Source: CAYOWQ01 sp964407695 (GTDB lineage: Bacteria > Planctomycetota > Phycisphaerae > Phycisphaerales > SM1A02). Taken from it: DNA of 64,000 bases. The stretch lies in assembly GCA_964407695.1 (NCBI GenBank), contig CAYOWQ010000005.1, positions 62,001-126,000 of the forward strand, read 5' to 3'. Of this stretch, positions 43,577-50,965 are shown piece after piece. A model generated the notes under the pieces. The model saw nothing but the letters and a program-made list of their open reading frames with translations. It was not told the origin of the DNA and did no database searches. Numbering within the stretch: position 1 is the stretch's first letter; each line of letters starts with the position of its first letter. A program made the position numbers and the translations under genes.

Positions 43577-44060
43577 GAATGAGGCTCTCATAGTTAACTT
43601 CGGGCCAGCGCGTGCGGGCAACTTCGCGAAAGCCGAGCCGCCGGTAGTAGGCGATGAGGCCGTGGGCGTGTTCCGAGGTGTCAAGCGCCAATTCTGACGC
43701 GCCATCGGCGAGCGCGAGCGACGTGACATGGTCGATCAGCGATGTTCCGATGCCCTGCCGCTGCAAGCCGGGTTCCACCGCGAACTGTCCGAAGGTGGCC
43801 ACGCCCGGGCGACGATACCAATCGCAGCCGTTCGACGAGCCCGGCGGGTAGTAAACAATCGTGCCGAGAAACCGCGAGCCATTGATGGCGAGAAACCCGC
43901 GGCCGCGAGCGATCCGTTTGAGCGTTGTCGCTGAGTCCTGATGGGAGGCGACAAAGTGCATCCCGGCGTCGGCCAATGGCCGATAGGCGCGGTGCAGCAG
44001 GTCGGTGAGCGCTTCGGCGTCGTCCGTTTCGCACCAAGGGCGAATTGTGAAATCCGGCAT
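43557..44060 (-). CDS. GNAT family N-acetyltransferase
   Basis: This is a 167-residue acetyltransferase of the GCN5 fold. Motif A, which binds acetyl-CoA pyrophosphate, is F-A-V-E-P-G-L-Q-R-Q-G-I-G-T-S-L. It is followed by A-S-E-L-A-L-D-T-S-E-H-A-H-G-L-I-A-Y-Y-R-R-L-G-F, the usual last strands. The ATG gives M-P-D-F-T-I-R-P-W, a normal GNAT N-terminus, and GAGGGA lies upstream. A minus-strand TACCAT at 44079-44084 is a plausible -10 for a short leader. It is divergent from the DinB gene. The substrate is unknown. Confidence 0.85.
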   Translation of the reverse strand: MPDFTIRPWCETDDAEALTDLLHRAYRPLADAGMHFVASHQDSATTLKRIARGRGFLAINGSRFLGTIVYYPPGSSNGCDWYRRPGVATFGQFAVEPGLQRQGIGTSLIDHVTSLALADGASELALDTSEHAHGLIAYYRRLGFREVARTRWPEVNYESLILSRPFP

Positions 44061-44113
44061 GATTCCCTCGCGACGGCGATGGTAGTCGCCGACACGGGCG
44101 GTCGCGTTGGCGA

Positions 44114-44119
44114 TATCGT
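44114..44119 (+). promoter_or_regulatory. -10 hexamer TATCGT, leaderless spacing
   Basis: TATCGT ends exactly 6 nt before the ATG at 44126. No ribosome-binding site is visible. Confidence 0.5.
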
Positions 44120-44125
44120 GCCCTG

Positions 44126-44689
44126 ATGAGCGAACCCGCCTCGCAGCCGTTTGAAATTCTCCTGGCTCACAATCATTGGGCCACTCGAAGGGTCCTTGAT
44201 CTGTGCCGGCCGTTATCGCGCGAGCAGTTTCACCAGCCGTTTCCGATTGGGCCGGCCGAGACCGACGGGCTGCACGCCACGCTGACGCACATTGTCGGCT
44301 GCATGCGGCGGTGGTGCGATCGAATCGCCGAGCGAGACCTGCGGCCGACCATCGAGCACCCGCGGCCGGGATATTCCGGCGAGACCGATCATCGCGACCG
44401 CACGCCGGACGAGTTGCAGGCACTCCTCAGCGAGGCGACGGAGGACCTGAGGTGGGTGATCGAGCTGTCTCAGGCGCGGGGGCTTGACACGGTTATTCGA
44501 ATGGAGTTCGGCGGCAAGACGTATTCATTCACCCGCGGTGCGGCCCTGATTCACGTGCTCACCCACGGGCACTATCACCGGGCGCAGTGCATGAACATGC
44601 TGAGGCAACTCGGTGTGATCGGCGGCGGAAAGCCGACGCCGGATCTGGATGTGGTGGACTGGCAGGCTGAGAGCGGCGCCAACATCTGA
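44126..44689 (+). CDS. DinB family protein
   Basis: This is a 187-residue four-helix-bundle protein of the DinB/YfiT class, likely a metal-dependent thiol-transferase or hydrolase-like enzyme. Candidate metal His residues lie in L-L-A-H-N-H-W-A (helix 1), A-T-L-T-H-I-V-G (helix 2) and L-I-H-V-L-T-H-G-H-Y-H-R-A-Q (helix 4), the pattern expected of the family. The start is supported by the -10 spacing upstream. The next gene begins 5 bp after its stop. A second DinB-like protein is encoded two genes downstream. Confidence 0.85.
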   Translation: MSEPASQPFEILLAHNHWATRRVLDLCRPLSREQFHQPFPIGPAETDGLHATLTHIVGCMRRWCDRIAERDLRPTIEHPRPGYSGETDHRDRTPDELQALLSEATEDLRWVIELSQARGLDTVIRMEFGGKTYSFTRGAALIHVLTHGHYHRAQCMNMLRQLGVIGGGKPTPDLDVVDWQAESGANI

Positions 44690-44694
44690 CCGGA

Positions 44695-45633
44695 ATGCAG
44701 AACAACACCACCATCTTGATCGTCGGCGGAAGCGGATTCCTCGGCGGCAGCCTGGCGAGGCATCTCACCAGCGCGGGCGTCAAGGTGGTCACGATCTCGC
44801 GTCGGAAGGTGCCAACTTCGGGCGATCGATGGAATCATCTGTGCTGGGACGGCCGCACCTGCGGCGACTGGGCCAGCGCATTGGATGGAGCGTCGGCGGT
44901 GGTAAACCTCGCCGGGCGAACCGTTGACTGCATCAAGACGCCCGATCATTGCGATGAGATTCTCCGGTCCAGAATTGAGGCAACGCGAGTGCTGGGCGAA
45001 GCCGTTCGGAAGGTTGGGAACCCGCCGCGGGTCTGGGTGCAAATGAGCACGGCCCATGCGTACGGCGATCCACCGGAGTTGATCTGTGACGAAGGCAGTC
45101 CGTTCGGGTACGGGCTTGCGCCGACGGTTGCGCGAGCCTGGGAGGAAGCCTTTGCCAATGCAATCCTCCCATCGATGCGAGGCGTTGTCTTTCGGACCAG
45201 CTTCGTGCTCGGTCGGTCGGGCGGCGCGCTGCCGCGACTGGCGCTGCTCGCTCGTTTCGGACTCGGCGGAACTGTGGGCCATGGGCGCCAAGGAATGAGC
45301 TGGATTCATGAAACCGATATGAACCGGCTGTTTGAGCGGGCACTCACGGACGACGCCATGTCGGGCCCCTATGTGGCAACCGCGCCGAAACCCGTGTCGA
45401 ATGCCGTGTTCATGCGATCATTGCGACGGGCACTGGGAATGCCCATTGGCCTTCCGGCATTTTCATGGATGGTGCGTTCGGGCGCCCCCTTGCTTATGAG
45501 GACGGATCCTGAGTTGGCGCTGTATGGCCGTTACTGTGTTTCCACACGGCTGCGCGATGAAGGTTTCAAATTCAGATTCCCGGAATTGGATTTGGCGCTC
45601 AACGATCTGTACCGTGAAGCTCCGCCATTGTGA
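44695..45633 (+). CDS. TIGR01777 family NAD(P)-dependent epimerase/dehydratase-like protein
   Basis: This is a 312-residue short-chain-dehydrogenase-like protein. It has the nucleotide-binding start I-L-I-V-G-G-S-G-F-L-G-G-S-L, N-L-A-G-R in the fourth strand, S-T-A-H-A-Y-G, F-R-T-S-F-V-L-G, G-R-Q-G-M-S-W-I-H-E-T-D and a C-terminal domain with L-D-L-A-L. These match the TIGR01777 family (YfcH in E. coli), whose substrate is not known. It is co-oriented with two DinB-like genes and probably co-transcribed with both. Confidence 0.85.
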   Translation: MQNNTTILIVGGSGFLGGSLARHLTSAGVKVVTISRRKVPTSGDRWNHLCWDGRTCGDWASALDGASAVVNLAGRTVDCIKTPDHCDEILRSRIEATRVLGEAVRKVGNPPRVWVQMSTAHAYGDPPELICDEGSPFGYGLAPTVARAWEEAFANAILPSMRGVVFRTSFVLGRSGGALPRLALLARFGLGGTVGHGRQGMSWIHETDMNRLFERALTDDAMSGPYVATAPKPVSNAVFMRSLRRALGMPIGLPAFSWMVRSGAPLLMRTDPELALYGRYCVSTRLRDEGFKFRFPELDLALNDLYREAPPL

Positions 45634-45640
45634 GTTGCGC

Positions 45641-46189
45641 ATGACCGACACTGTGATTCCCGCATTCGCCGCCGAGTTCGCAAGATATCGCAGCCTCGCC
45701 GAGAATGCGGCAGCGCAGGTGCCCTGGCCTCAGCTGCGCGAGCCGCTGGTGCCCGAGACCAACTCGGCGGCCGTGATCATGAAACACGTCGCGGGCAACC
45801 TGAAATCGCGCTGGACGGACGCCTTCACGACCGATGGTGAGAAGCCGTGGCGGAACCGCGACAACGAATTCGTTGATGACTTTCCGGATCGCGAAGCGCT
45901 GAACACGTTCTGGAGCGAGGGTTGGAAGCCGCTGGAGCAGCTTCTTGCGACTCTCCACGATAGTGACCTTGGCCGCGTGCTGACCATTCGCGGCGAGCCG
46001 CATTCGCTTGCCCTGGCATTGGCGCGGTCTGTCACACACACGGCGTATCACGCGGGGCAGATCGTGCAGATGTCGCGGGTGATGGCGTCGCGCGGCGGGG
46101 TGGAGTGGAAAACGCTGACTATCGCCCGCGGCGAGTCGGCCCGATTCAATGCGGGCAAGGGATTCGACCCGGCGTCGCCGTCCCGCTAG
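45641..46189 (+). CDS. DinB-like (DUF1572 type) protein
   Basis: This is a 182-residue four-helix protein. It has A-E-F-A-R-Y-R-S-L at the N-terminus, V-I-M-K-H-V-A-G-N-L-K-S-R-W-T-D in helix 2 and S-V-T-H-T-A-Y-H-A-G-Q-I-V-Q-M in helix 4, with His residues in the positions of DinB metal ligands. The R-W-T-D-A-F-T-T-D-G-E-K-P-W-R-N-R-D-N-E-F block points to the DUF1572 branch. It starts 7 bp after the epimerase gene and is convergent with the next gene. Confidence 0.8.
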   Translation: MTDTVIPAFAAEFARYRSLAENAAAQVPWPQLREPLVPETNSAAVIMKHVAGNLKSRWTDAFTTDGEKPWRNRDNEFVDDFPDREALNTFWSEGWKPLEQLLATLHDSDLGRVLTIRGEPHSLALALARSVTHTAYHAGQIVQMSRVMASRGGVEWKTLTIARGESARFNAGKGFDPASPSR

Positions 46190-46264
46190 ACCGCCCTATC
46201 CGCCTGAGATTCGACCTCAAGCAAGTCGAGCGGGGGCAACTCGGTCTCGCAAGTCACCCTATTC

Positions 46265-46975
46265 TCACCTACGAAACAGCCGGAGCAGCCGACGCAGCAT
46301 CGACTCATTCCGCCGAGCCGTCAGGCCCGCGTCGCTTGTGGACGGCGTCGAAACCACGACTTTCAGCGGAGGGGATTTGCTGAGTTGGTGAGCGCGGCAG
46401 AACTCATCTCTGACCTTCGCGACATTCGACTTTGCCGGTTCCCAGGCGTTGAAGTCAATGTCGAGCGTGCAAGGTATCCACGTGCCGTCGATCGCCTTGC
46501 GCAGATCTCCAAATCCGAGTTCATCTATGGCTGCGAAGAACCCGGTGCCCCGCAGATCACCATTGAATGGGTGATTCCGCTCACACTTCAGTGGTGATCC
46601 GTATTCCCAGGGCTCAGACTGACTCATGTGACAGTGGGCATGCGCACGCAGCAATTGACCTGATCGGGCCGCAGTGAACTCGAATGTGCCGCTGGCGGTC
46701 TCGGCCTCAAATGCGGCAACCGTTGATTCGGTGTGCGCCGACAACTCAACAATGAGGTCGATGTCCCCGCTCACAATCATTGAGCCGTCGTGGAAGACGG
46801 TGTGCCCGCCTCGTGATGAAAGCGCACAAGGGAATCCGTTCTCGTCATCGCGCGGCAGATCGTCGACGCGGATCGGTTGACCGAGGTCAACAAGGCGCGC
46901 ATGACGGGTCGCGAACACGTCGGCAAGTGCCGGATGCGAACCTCGGAAGACGATGAGTCCAAAGTGCATTCCCAT
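46265..46975 (-). CDS. hypothetical protein
   Basis: This is a 236-residue soluble protein beginning M-G-M-H-F-G-L-I-V-F-R-G-S. It has a mixed alpha/beta composition, Cys and His in H-A-H-C-H-M-S-Q, the segment I-P-C-T-L-D-I-D-F-N-A-W-E-P and a basic C-terminus (S-M-L-R-R-L-L-R-L-F-R-R). No family was recognised. Its 5' end faces the thiamine riboswitch. A minus-strand TATGCT (about 47002-47007) could be its -10, giving a leader of about 20 nt. Confidence 0.6.
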   Translation of the reverse strand: MGMHFGLIVFRGSHPALADVFATRHARLVDLGQPIRVDDLPRDDENGFPCALSSRGGHTVFHDGSMIVSGDIDLIVELSAHTESTVAAFEAETASGTFEFTAARSGQLLRAHAHCHMSQSEPWEYGSPLKCERNHPFNGDLRGTGFFAAIDELGFGDLRKAIDGTWIPCTLDIDFNAWEPAKSNVAKVRDEFCRAHQLSKSPPLKVVVSTPSTSDAGLTARRNESMLRRLLRLFRR

Positions 46976-47019
46976 GGTGCGCCGGCGAGACGGATTCTTC
47001 AGCATACAATGCCCCACAA

Positions 47020-47103
47020 CGCTCGGGGCGCAGCGTGGACTGGCCACGTCTGCTGAGATGCACCCGCGGAACCTGATCCGGCTCGTACCGGCGTAGGGAA
47101 GCG
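47020..47103 (+). promoter_or_regulatory. TPP (THI-box) riboswitch
   Basis: The thiamine pyrophosphate aptamer is recognisable by its conserved parts in order: CTCGGGG (47022-47028), CTGAGA (47053-47058), ACCTGATC (47071-47078), and CCGGCGTAGGGAA (47088-47100). The outer stem CGCT (47020-47023) pairs with AGCG (47100-47103). It ends only 5 nt before the ATG of the alpha/beta hydrolase gene. The AGGGA of the aptamer's 3' side is also the only Shine-Dalgarno-like sequence for that ATG. This suggests TPP binding blocks translation directly. Confidence 0.9.
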
Positions 47104-47108
47104 ATTCC

Positions 47109-47969
47109 ATGACCCACCGAGTTCGTTCGCTTGTCCTTCGTTGCCTCATCGCACTGCCGGCGATGATCGCCATCGCGTGCGGCGGCGGATGTTCTCTCGA
47201 ATCCAGGTTCTACAAGCCCGGCAATACTGACTTCCCCACACCAGATGGTGTCGAAGACGTTTCCATCAACGTTTCGGATCACGAGCATCTTCATGGCTGG
47301 TTCGTTCCGCCACCGTCGGGCGACTCCGATGCGCCGCTCATCATCTTCTGCCATGGCAGCGCCACGACCATTGACCGACTGTTCGACACGCTCCAGTCCA
47401 TCGCGGCGGAGGCTGATGCCGCCCTGCTCATGTTCTCGTATCGCGGATACGGGCGGTCGTCGCCGCGAGCGAATGTCACCCGCGCCTCGACGGTGGAAGA
47501 CACGCGCTGCGTGGTCAATGCCGCCATGCAACGGCCCGACATCGATCACGACCGCATCGTCCTTTTCGGCTACTCGCTTGGGGCGGTGCCCGCACTCAAG
47601 GTTGCGTCGGAGGACACGCGCATCGCGGGCGCGATTTCAGGAGGAACCTATTCCCGCGCCGACGCTGCCCTCGACGACATCGGCAAGGGTTGGATTGCCC
47701 CGTTCATCGGCGGCTATGCCGATCCGGTTGAATCCGCGGCACGATTGGGTTCGCGGCCGCTCTTTCTCTTTCACGGCGAAATCGACGATGCCGTGCGGGT
47801 GCACCATGCCTACGCCATCGCGGCCGCCAGCTCCCGTGCCGATGTGCCCACCACATTGCGAATCATTCCAAACGCGGGGCACTACAACGTGCTCGATGTT
47901 GAGCCGGAAGTGACCCGCGCGCTCGCGGCGTTTGTTCGCGACATTCCATCCATCAAGGAGAGACCATGA
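47109..47969 (+). CDS. alpha/beta hydrolase, exported, in TPP-riboswitch operon
   Basis: This is a 286-residue hydrolase with an N-terminal hydrophobic signal or anchor ending I-A-C-G-G-G-C, which may include a lipobox. The catalytic triad is complete: nucleophile Ser in F-G-Y-S-L-G-A, Asp in F-H-G-E-I-D-D, and His in N-A-G-H-Y-N. The oxyanion loop is F-C-H-G-S-A. It resembles general serine aminopeptidase/esterase-type hydrolases (DUF1749/BAAT-like). It sits between the TPP riboswitch and thiC, with its stop overlapping the thiC ATG (ATGA). It is therefore controlled by thiamine status. A role in releasing or salvaging a thiamine precursor is inference. Confidence 0.85.
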   Translation: MTHRVRSLVLRCLIALPAMIAIACGGGCSLESRFYKPGNTDFPTPDGVEDVSINVSDHEHLHGWFVPPPSGDSDAPLIIFCHGSATTIDRLFDTLQSIAAEADAALLMFSYRGYGRSSPRANVTRASTVEDTRCVVNAAMQRPDIDHDRIVLFGYSLGAVPALKVASEDTRIAGAISGGTYSRADAALDDIGKGWIAPFIGGYADPVESAARLGSRPLFLFHGEIDDAVRVHHAYAIAAASSRADVPTTLRIIPNAGHYNVLDVEPEVTRALAAFVRDIPSIKERP

Positions 47970-49879
47970 TCACCTCTCGCTCGAATCGCCCTCTCCCGCT
48001 CCACGGCGCAGCCAATCCCGGCCGCGACACCACCGTCACCACCCCCGGTTCGTTCGCCAATGCCCCCGATGTCGGCGGCCCGCTGATGTTCAGTTCGCCC
48101 GACACCCCCGGCATGCCCGCGCCGAGCGAGAAGACCGCATGGGACTTTCTGCCCGGTGGGTGGAGCGTTGAACCCGTGGGGTCCGCCGTGCGGACCGCGG
48201 CGTCCGGTCCATCGTCCTCCGACGACCACTCCGTCACGTTCCAAACCGCTCGCGGCCAATCCATCACCGTCCACCATCCGCGCGGCTTCACGCCCATCAC
48301 CCAGCTCGAACACGCCCGACTCGGCATTGTCACGCGAGAGATGCGCCGAGTCGCCGAACGCGAGCCGCACTTCGATGAGCTCTTCCCCGGCAAGGGAGCC
48401 GAGGCGGTGCGCGATGAAGTCGCCGCCGGCCGCATGGTGATTCCCGCCAACATCGATCATCTGAAACACCGGCTTGATCCGATGTGCATCGGCCGTGCGA
48501 GCCGCACCAAGGTGAACGCCAACATGGGCGCATCTCCCGTGTCGTCGGGCACCGATGAAGAGCTGGAGAAGCTCGATTGGGCGGTGAAGTGGGGGGCCGA
48601 CACGGTGATGGACCTTTCCACCGGCGGCGAGATCGATGCCTGCCGCGAGGCGTTCTGTCGTCACTCCACCGTGCCCATCGGCACCGTGCCCATCTATTCG
48701 ATGATCATCGGGAAGAAGATCGAAGACCTCGACTGGCCCACGATCCGGGACTCGCTGCATCATCAGGCGCAGCAGGGCGTCGACTACTTCACCATTCACG
48801 CCGGGGTGCGTCGGGCGCACCTGAGCTTCGTCAAGAACCGGCTCATCGGCATCGTCAGCCGCGGCGGGTCGCTTCTCGCCAAGTGGATGCTGGTGCACGG
48901 CAAGGAGAACATCATGTACGAGCGCTGGGATGAGATCTGCGACATCCTGCGGCAATACGACGTGACGTTCTCGATCGGCGACGGGCTTCGACCCGGCGGC
49001 CTCGCCGACGCCACCGACGCCGCCCAGCTCGCCGAACTGGAAACCCTCGGCGAGCTCACCGAGCGCGCCTGGCGTCGCGGCGTGCAGGTGATGATCGAAG
49101 GCCCCGGCCACGTACCCTTCGACCAGATCGAGTGGAACGCCAAGATCCAGCGCACGCTCTGCCACGGGGCGCCGTTCTACGTGCTCGGCCCGCTGGTGAC
49201 CGACATCTTCCCCGGCTACGACCACATCACCTCCTGCATCGGCGCCACCGCCATGGCCTATCACGGGGCGGCGATGCTCTGCTACGTCACGCCCAAGGAG
49301 CACCTCGGCCTGCCGAAGAAGGACGACGTCAAGCAGGGCTGCATCGCCTACAAGATCGCCGCCCATGCGGCCGATGTAGCGCTGGGCATTCCGGGGGCCC
49401 GCGACCAGGATGATGAGCTCACCAAGGCCCGCGCTGCCTTGAACTGGGAGAAGCACTTCGAACTCAGTTTCGATCCCGACACCGCCCGCGCCTATCACGA
49501 TGAAGATCTCGATGTCGATACCGATTTCTGCGCCATGTGCGGCCACGACTGGTGCAGCGTGCGCATCTCGAAGGAAATCCAGGAGTTCGCCAGCGGCAAG
49601 GCCGACGGCTTCGAGCGGGATGGGGTGAAGCGCTCGGCCGCGTTGACGGCTGAGCAGCAGGAGATTCTCGCCAAACGCGGTGTGCTGAGCCCGGATGAGA
49701 TCCACAAGCTGGCGAGCAAGACCAAGAAGGCCGTCGGCGCTGACAAGGGCAAGGCGAGTTGCCACTCCGACTACGTCGACCCCGACATGGCGAAGCATCT
49801 GCAGGAAGAGAAGGAGGTGCTGGTGCAGGTGGATGTGCGCCCGGCGCTGGGGATCGGGAAAGAGGATCGGGTGGTGTGA
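47966..49879 (+). CDS. thiC: phosphomethylpyrimidine synthase ThiC
   Basis: ThiC is a radical-SAM enzyme that rearranges aminoimidazole ribotide into hydroxymethylpyrimidine phosphate, the pyrimidine half of thiamine. The 637-residue protein has the N-terminal domain (H-P-R-G-F-T-P-I-T-Q-L-E), N-A-N-M-G-A-S-P-V-S, M-D-L-S-T-G-G-E-I, E-G-P-G-H-V-P, the Y-D-H-I-T-S-C-I-G-A block, and the C-terminal iron-sulfur motif C-A-M-C-G-H-D-W-C (C-x2-C-x4-C). Near the C-terminus there is a ~30-residue stretch (A-K-R-G-V-L-S-P-D-E-I-H) before S-D-Y-V-D. Translation is coupled to the hydrolase gene, so both answer to the riboswitch. Confidence 0.97.
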   Translation: MITSRSNRPLPLHGAANPGRDTTVTTPGSFANAPDVGGPLMFSSPDTPGMPAPSEKTAWDFLPGGWSVEPVGSAVRTAASGPSSSDDHSVTFQTARGQSITVHHPRGFTPITQLEHARLGIVTREMRRVAEREPHFDELFPGKGAEAVRDEVAAGRMVIPANIDHLKHRLDPMCIGRASRTKVNANMGASPVSSGTDEELEKLDWAVKWGADTVMDLSTGGEIDACREAFCRHSTVPIGTVPIYSMIIGKKIEDLDWPTIRDSLHHQAQQGVDYFTIHAGVRRAHLSFVKNRLIGIVSRGGSLLAKWMLVHGKENIMYERWDEICDILRQYDVTFSIGDGLRPGGLADATDAAQLAELETLGELTERAWRRGVQVMIEGPGHVPFDQIEWNAKIQRTLCHGAPFYVLGPLVTDIFPGYDHITSCIGATAMAYHGAAMLCYVTPKEHLGLPKKDDVKQGCIAYKIAAHAADVALGIPGARDQDDELTKARAALNWEKHFELSFDPDTARAYHDEDLDVDTDFCAMCGHDWCSVRISKEIQEFASGKADGFERDGVKRSAALTAEQQEILAKRGVLSPDEIHKLASKTKKAVGADKGKASCHSDYVDPDMAKHLQEEKEVLVQVDVRPALGIGKEDRVV

Positions 49880-50010
49880 ATTCATGAATTGTTTGCGCAA
49901 ACCCTTCGGCAGCCACCCAGCCTCGCGATCGAGTCCGGCTTCAGATGGAGGCGGTATGGGCGAGATGCTCAAAGCGCCCGACGATCCACGGTGGCGCTGA
50001 GTGTGCCGTC

Positions 50011-50016
50011 TATCAT
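50011..50016 (+). promoter_or_regulatory. -10 hexamer TATCAT, leaderless spacing
   Basis: TATCAT ends 6 nt before the GTG of the short zinc-ribbon remnant at 50023. Confidence 0.45.
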
Positions 50017-50022
50017 CCCGCC

Positions 50023-50094
50023 GTGGCAACGTTCGCCTGCCTGCAATGCGGCTATGACCTGCGGGCCCATGCCGGGCCGTGCTCTGCAACGTGA
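50023..50094 (+). pseudogene. truncated zinc-ribbon protein remnant
   Basis: This is a 23-codon frame starting with GTG: V-A-T-F-A-C-L-Q-C-G-Y-D-L-R-A-H, then A-G-P-C-S-A-T and stop. The C-x-x-C-G-Y-D-L-R half of the ribbon is kept. The second C-P-E-C-G half is lost after one Cys. It is a fragment of the same family as 54895, 56399 and 57048. The RAYT element begins 16 bp downstream, so insertion or recombination there may have cut it. A tiny functional protein is not excluded. Confidence 0.5.
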
Positions 50095-50144
50095 GCCTGC
50101 GCTCGACGACGACCCCTTTCAGGGTCGGGCCATGACCCGATCCC

Positions 50145-50176
50145 CCGGGGGTGGCGCTGCGCTTCACCCCCGGCTA
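50145..50176 (+). repeat. REP-like hairpin, left copy
   Basis: A stem CCGGGGGTG (50145-50153) pairs with CACCCCCGG (50165-50173) around the loop GCGCTGCGCTT. The bases CTA follow. The right copy (50830-50861) is its exact reverse complement, including the flanking TAG. Confidence 0.8.
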
Positions 50177-50331
50177 CGGACGGTGAGGCCTTCGGCCTCG
50201 GTCATGCGCGACCGCTTCTCACGTTCGCCGCTCACATTGGCTTCGCACGTTCGCTTCACACGCTCGCTTCTCACGTACGCGGCGGGGACCATGGCGATGC
50301 TGTCGGGCTTTCGGTGTCCAGGAGCAATCGA

Positions 50332-50337
50332 TATCGT
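50332..50337 (+). promoter_or_regulatory. -10 hexamer TATCGT, leaderless spacing
   Basis: TATCGT ends exactly 6 nt before the GTG start of the transposase gene. The hexamer is inside the element, so the transposase brings its own promoter. Confidence 0.5.
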
Positions 50338-50343
50338 GGCCGC

Positions 50344-50796
50344 GTGGCGTCGACCCTTACGCGCATCCTCCTCCACATCACCTTCTCGACCAAGGATCGC
50401 GCCCCGCTCATTCCGCCGGCGATCGAGGCTGATCTCGCCGCGTATCTCGGCGGCATCTGTCGCCATCACCACAGCGCGTTGCTCGCCTGCGGCGGAACGT
50501 CCGATCACATTCATCTTCTCGTGAGCCTGGGAAAAATCGTGGCGCTCGCCGACCTCATGCTTCATCTCAAGCGCGACAGCTCGAAGTGGATCAAGCCGAA
50601 GGATGTCGCCGCCCGCGACTTCGCCTGGCAGGATGGATACTTCGCGTTCTCGATCGGCGAGTCGGGCGTTGCCGACCTTCGCCGCTACATCGATGGACAG
50701 AAGGAACACCACGCCCGCGTTGATTTCAAGGATGAGATGCGCGCCTTCTTCCGCAAGTATGGAATCGAGTGGCAGGAAGAACACGTCTGGACGTGA
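50344..50796 (+). CDS. REP-associated tyrosine transposase (RAYT, IS200/IS605-like Y1 family)
   Basis: This is a 150-residue single-strand DNA transposase. The HUH motif is H-I-H-L-L-V-S-L and the catalytic Tyr lies in L-R-R-Y-I-D-G-Q-K-E-H-H. The beginning S-T-L-T-R-I-L-L-H-I-T-F-S-T-K-D-R is characteristic of the domesticated RAYT branch. I chose the GTG at 50344 because family members start just before this block and a -10 hexamer lies 6 nt upstream. A GTG at 50314 is also in frame. All catalytic residues are present and the frame is intact, so it may be active. RAYTs usually do not move themselves but spread short REP hairpins in trans. Confidence 0.88.
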   Translation: MASTLTRILLHITFSTKDRAPLIPPAIEADLAAYLGGICRHHHSALLACGGTSDHIHLLVSLGKIVALADLMLHLKRDSSKWIKPKDVAARDFAWQDGYFAFSIGESGVADLRRYIDGQKEHHARVDFKDEMRAFFRKYGIEWQEEHVWT

Positions 50797-50829
50797 CCAT
50801 GCCGCACAGGCCGAAGGCCTGGACCTGAA

Positions 50830-50861
50830 TAGCCGGGGGTGAAGCGCAGCGCCACCCCCGG
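50830..50861 (-). repeat. REP-like hairpin, right copy (inverted)
   Basis: This is the reverse complement of the left copy. The stem is CCGGGGGTG (50833-50841) with CACCCCCGG (50853-50861). It lies 34 bp after the transposase stop codon. Confidence 0.8.
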
Positions 50862-50965
50862 AGAGGCGCGCGCGAATACCGCAGCCTGAAAGGCTGCTCG
50901 TGCAGGGCATCGGTCATGAGGTCCGGTGTAATCAGCATCCAATACATCGACGCCCGCGAACATCG

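Larger units (their letters stand above)
49880..50343 (+). other. gene-free stretch: zinc-ribbon remnant and left arm of the RAYT element
   Basis: After thiC there is a short palindrome (TTTGCGCAAA, 49892-49901) without a T-tract. Next comes a zinc-ribbon gene remnant (50023-50094) with its own -10 hexamer. From 50110 the left hairpin arm of the transposase element begins. The 50200-50310 part is rich in CGTTCGC/CTCAC words and holds no gene. Confidence 0.5.
50110..50897 (+). mobile_element. RAYT-type element: Y1 transposase between mirrored hairpin arms
   Basis: The arms contain three hairpins in mirror order. On the left: 50110-50127 (CGACCC stem, loop CTTTCA), 50145-50173 (CCGGGGGTG/CACCCCCGG stem), 50185-50199 (GAGGCC TTC GGCCTC). 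On the right: 50807-50821 (CAGGCC GAA GGCCTG), 50833-50861 (same long hairpin, exact reverse complement of the left copy over about 30 bp), 50881-50897 (loop TGAAA, the complement of TTTCA). The transposase gene lies between. This is the arrangement of REP sequences around REP-associated tyrosine transposases. Confidence 0.75.

Noticed and set aside
49892..49901. Terminator after thiC (TTTGCGCAAA palindrome)
   Set aside because: The stem is only 5 bp without a loop, and no T-tract follows.
47882..50167. A 761-codon open frame on the minus strand across thiC
   Set aside because: It lies antisense to a clear thiC gene. High GC at third positions keeps the opposite frame open. The translation has no recognisable domain.
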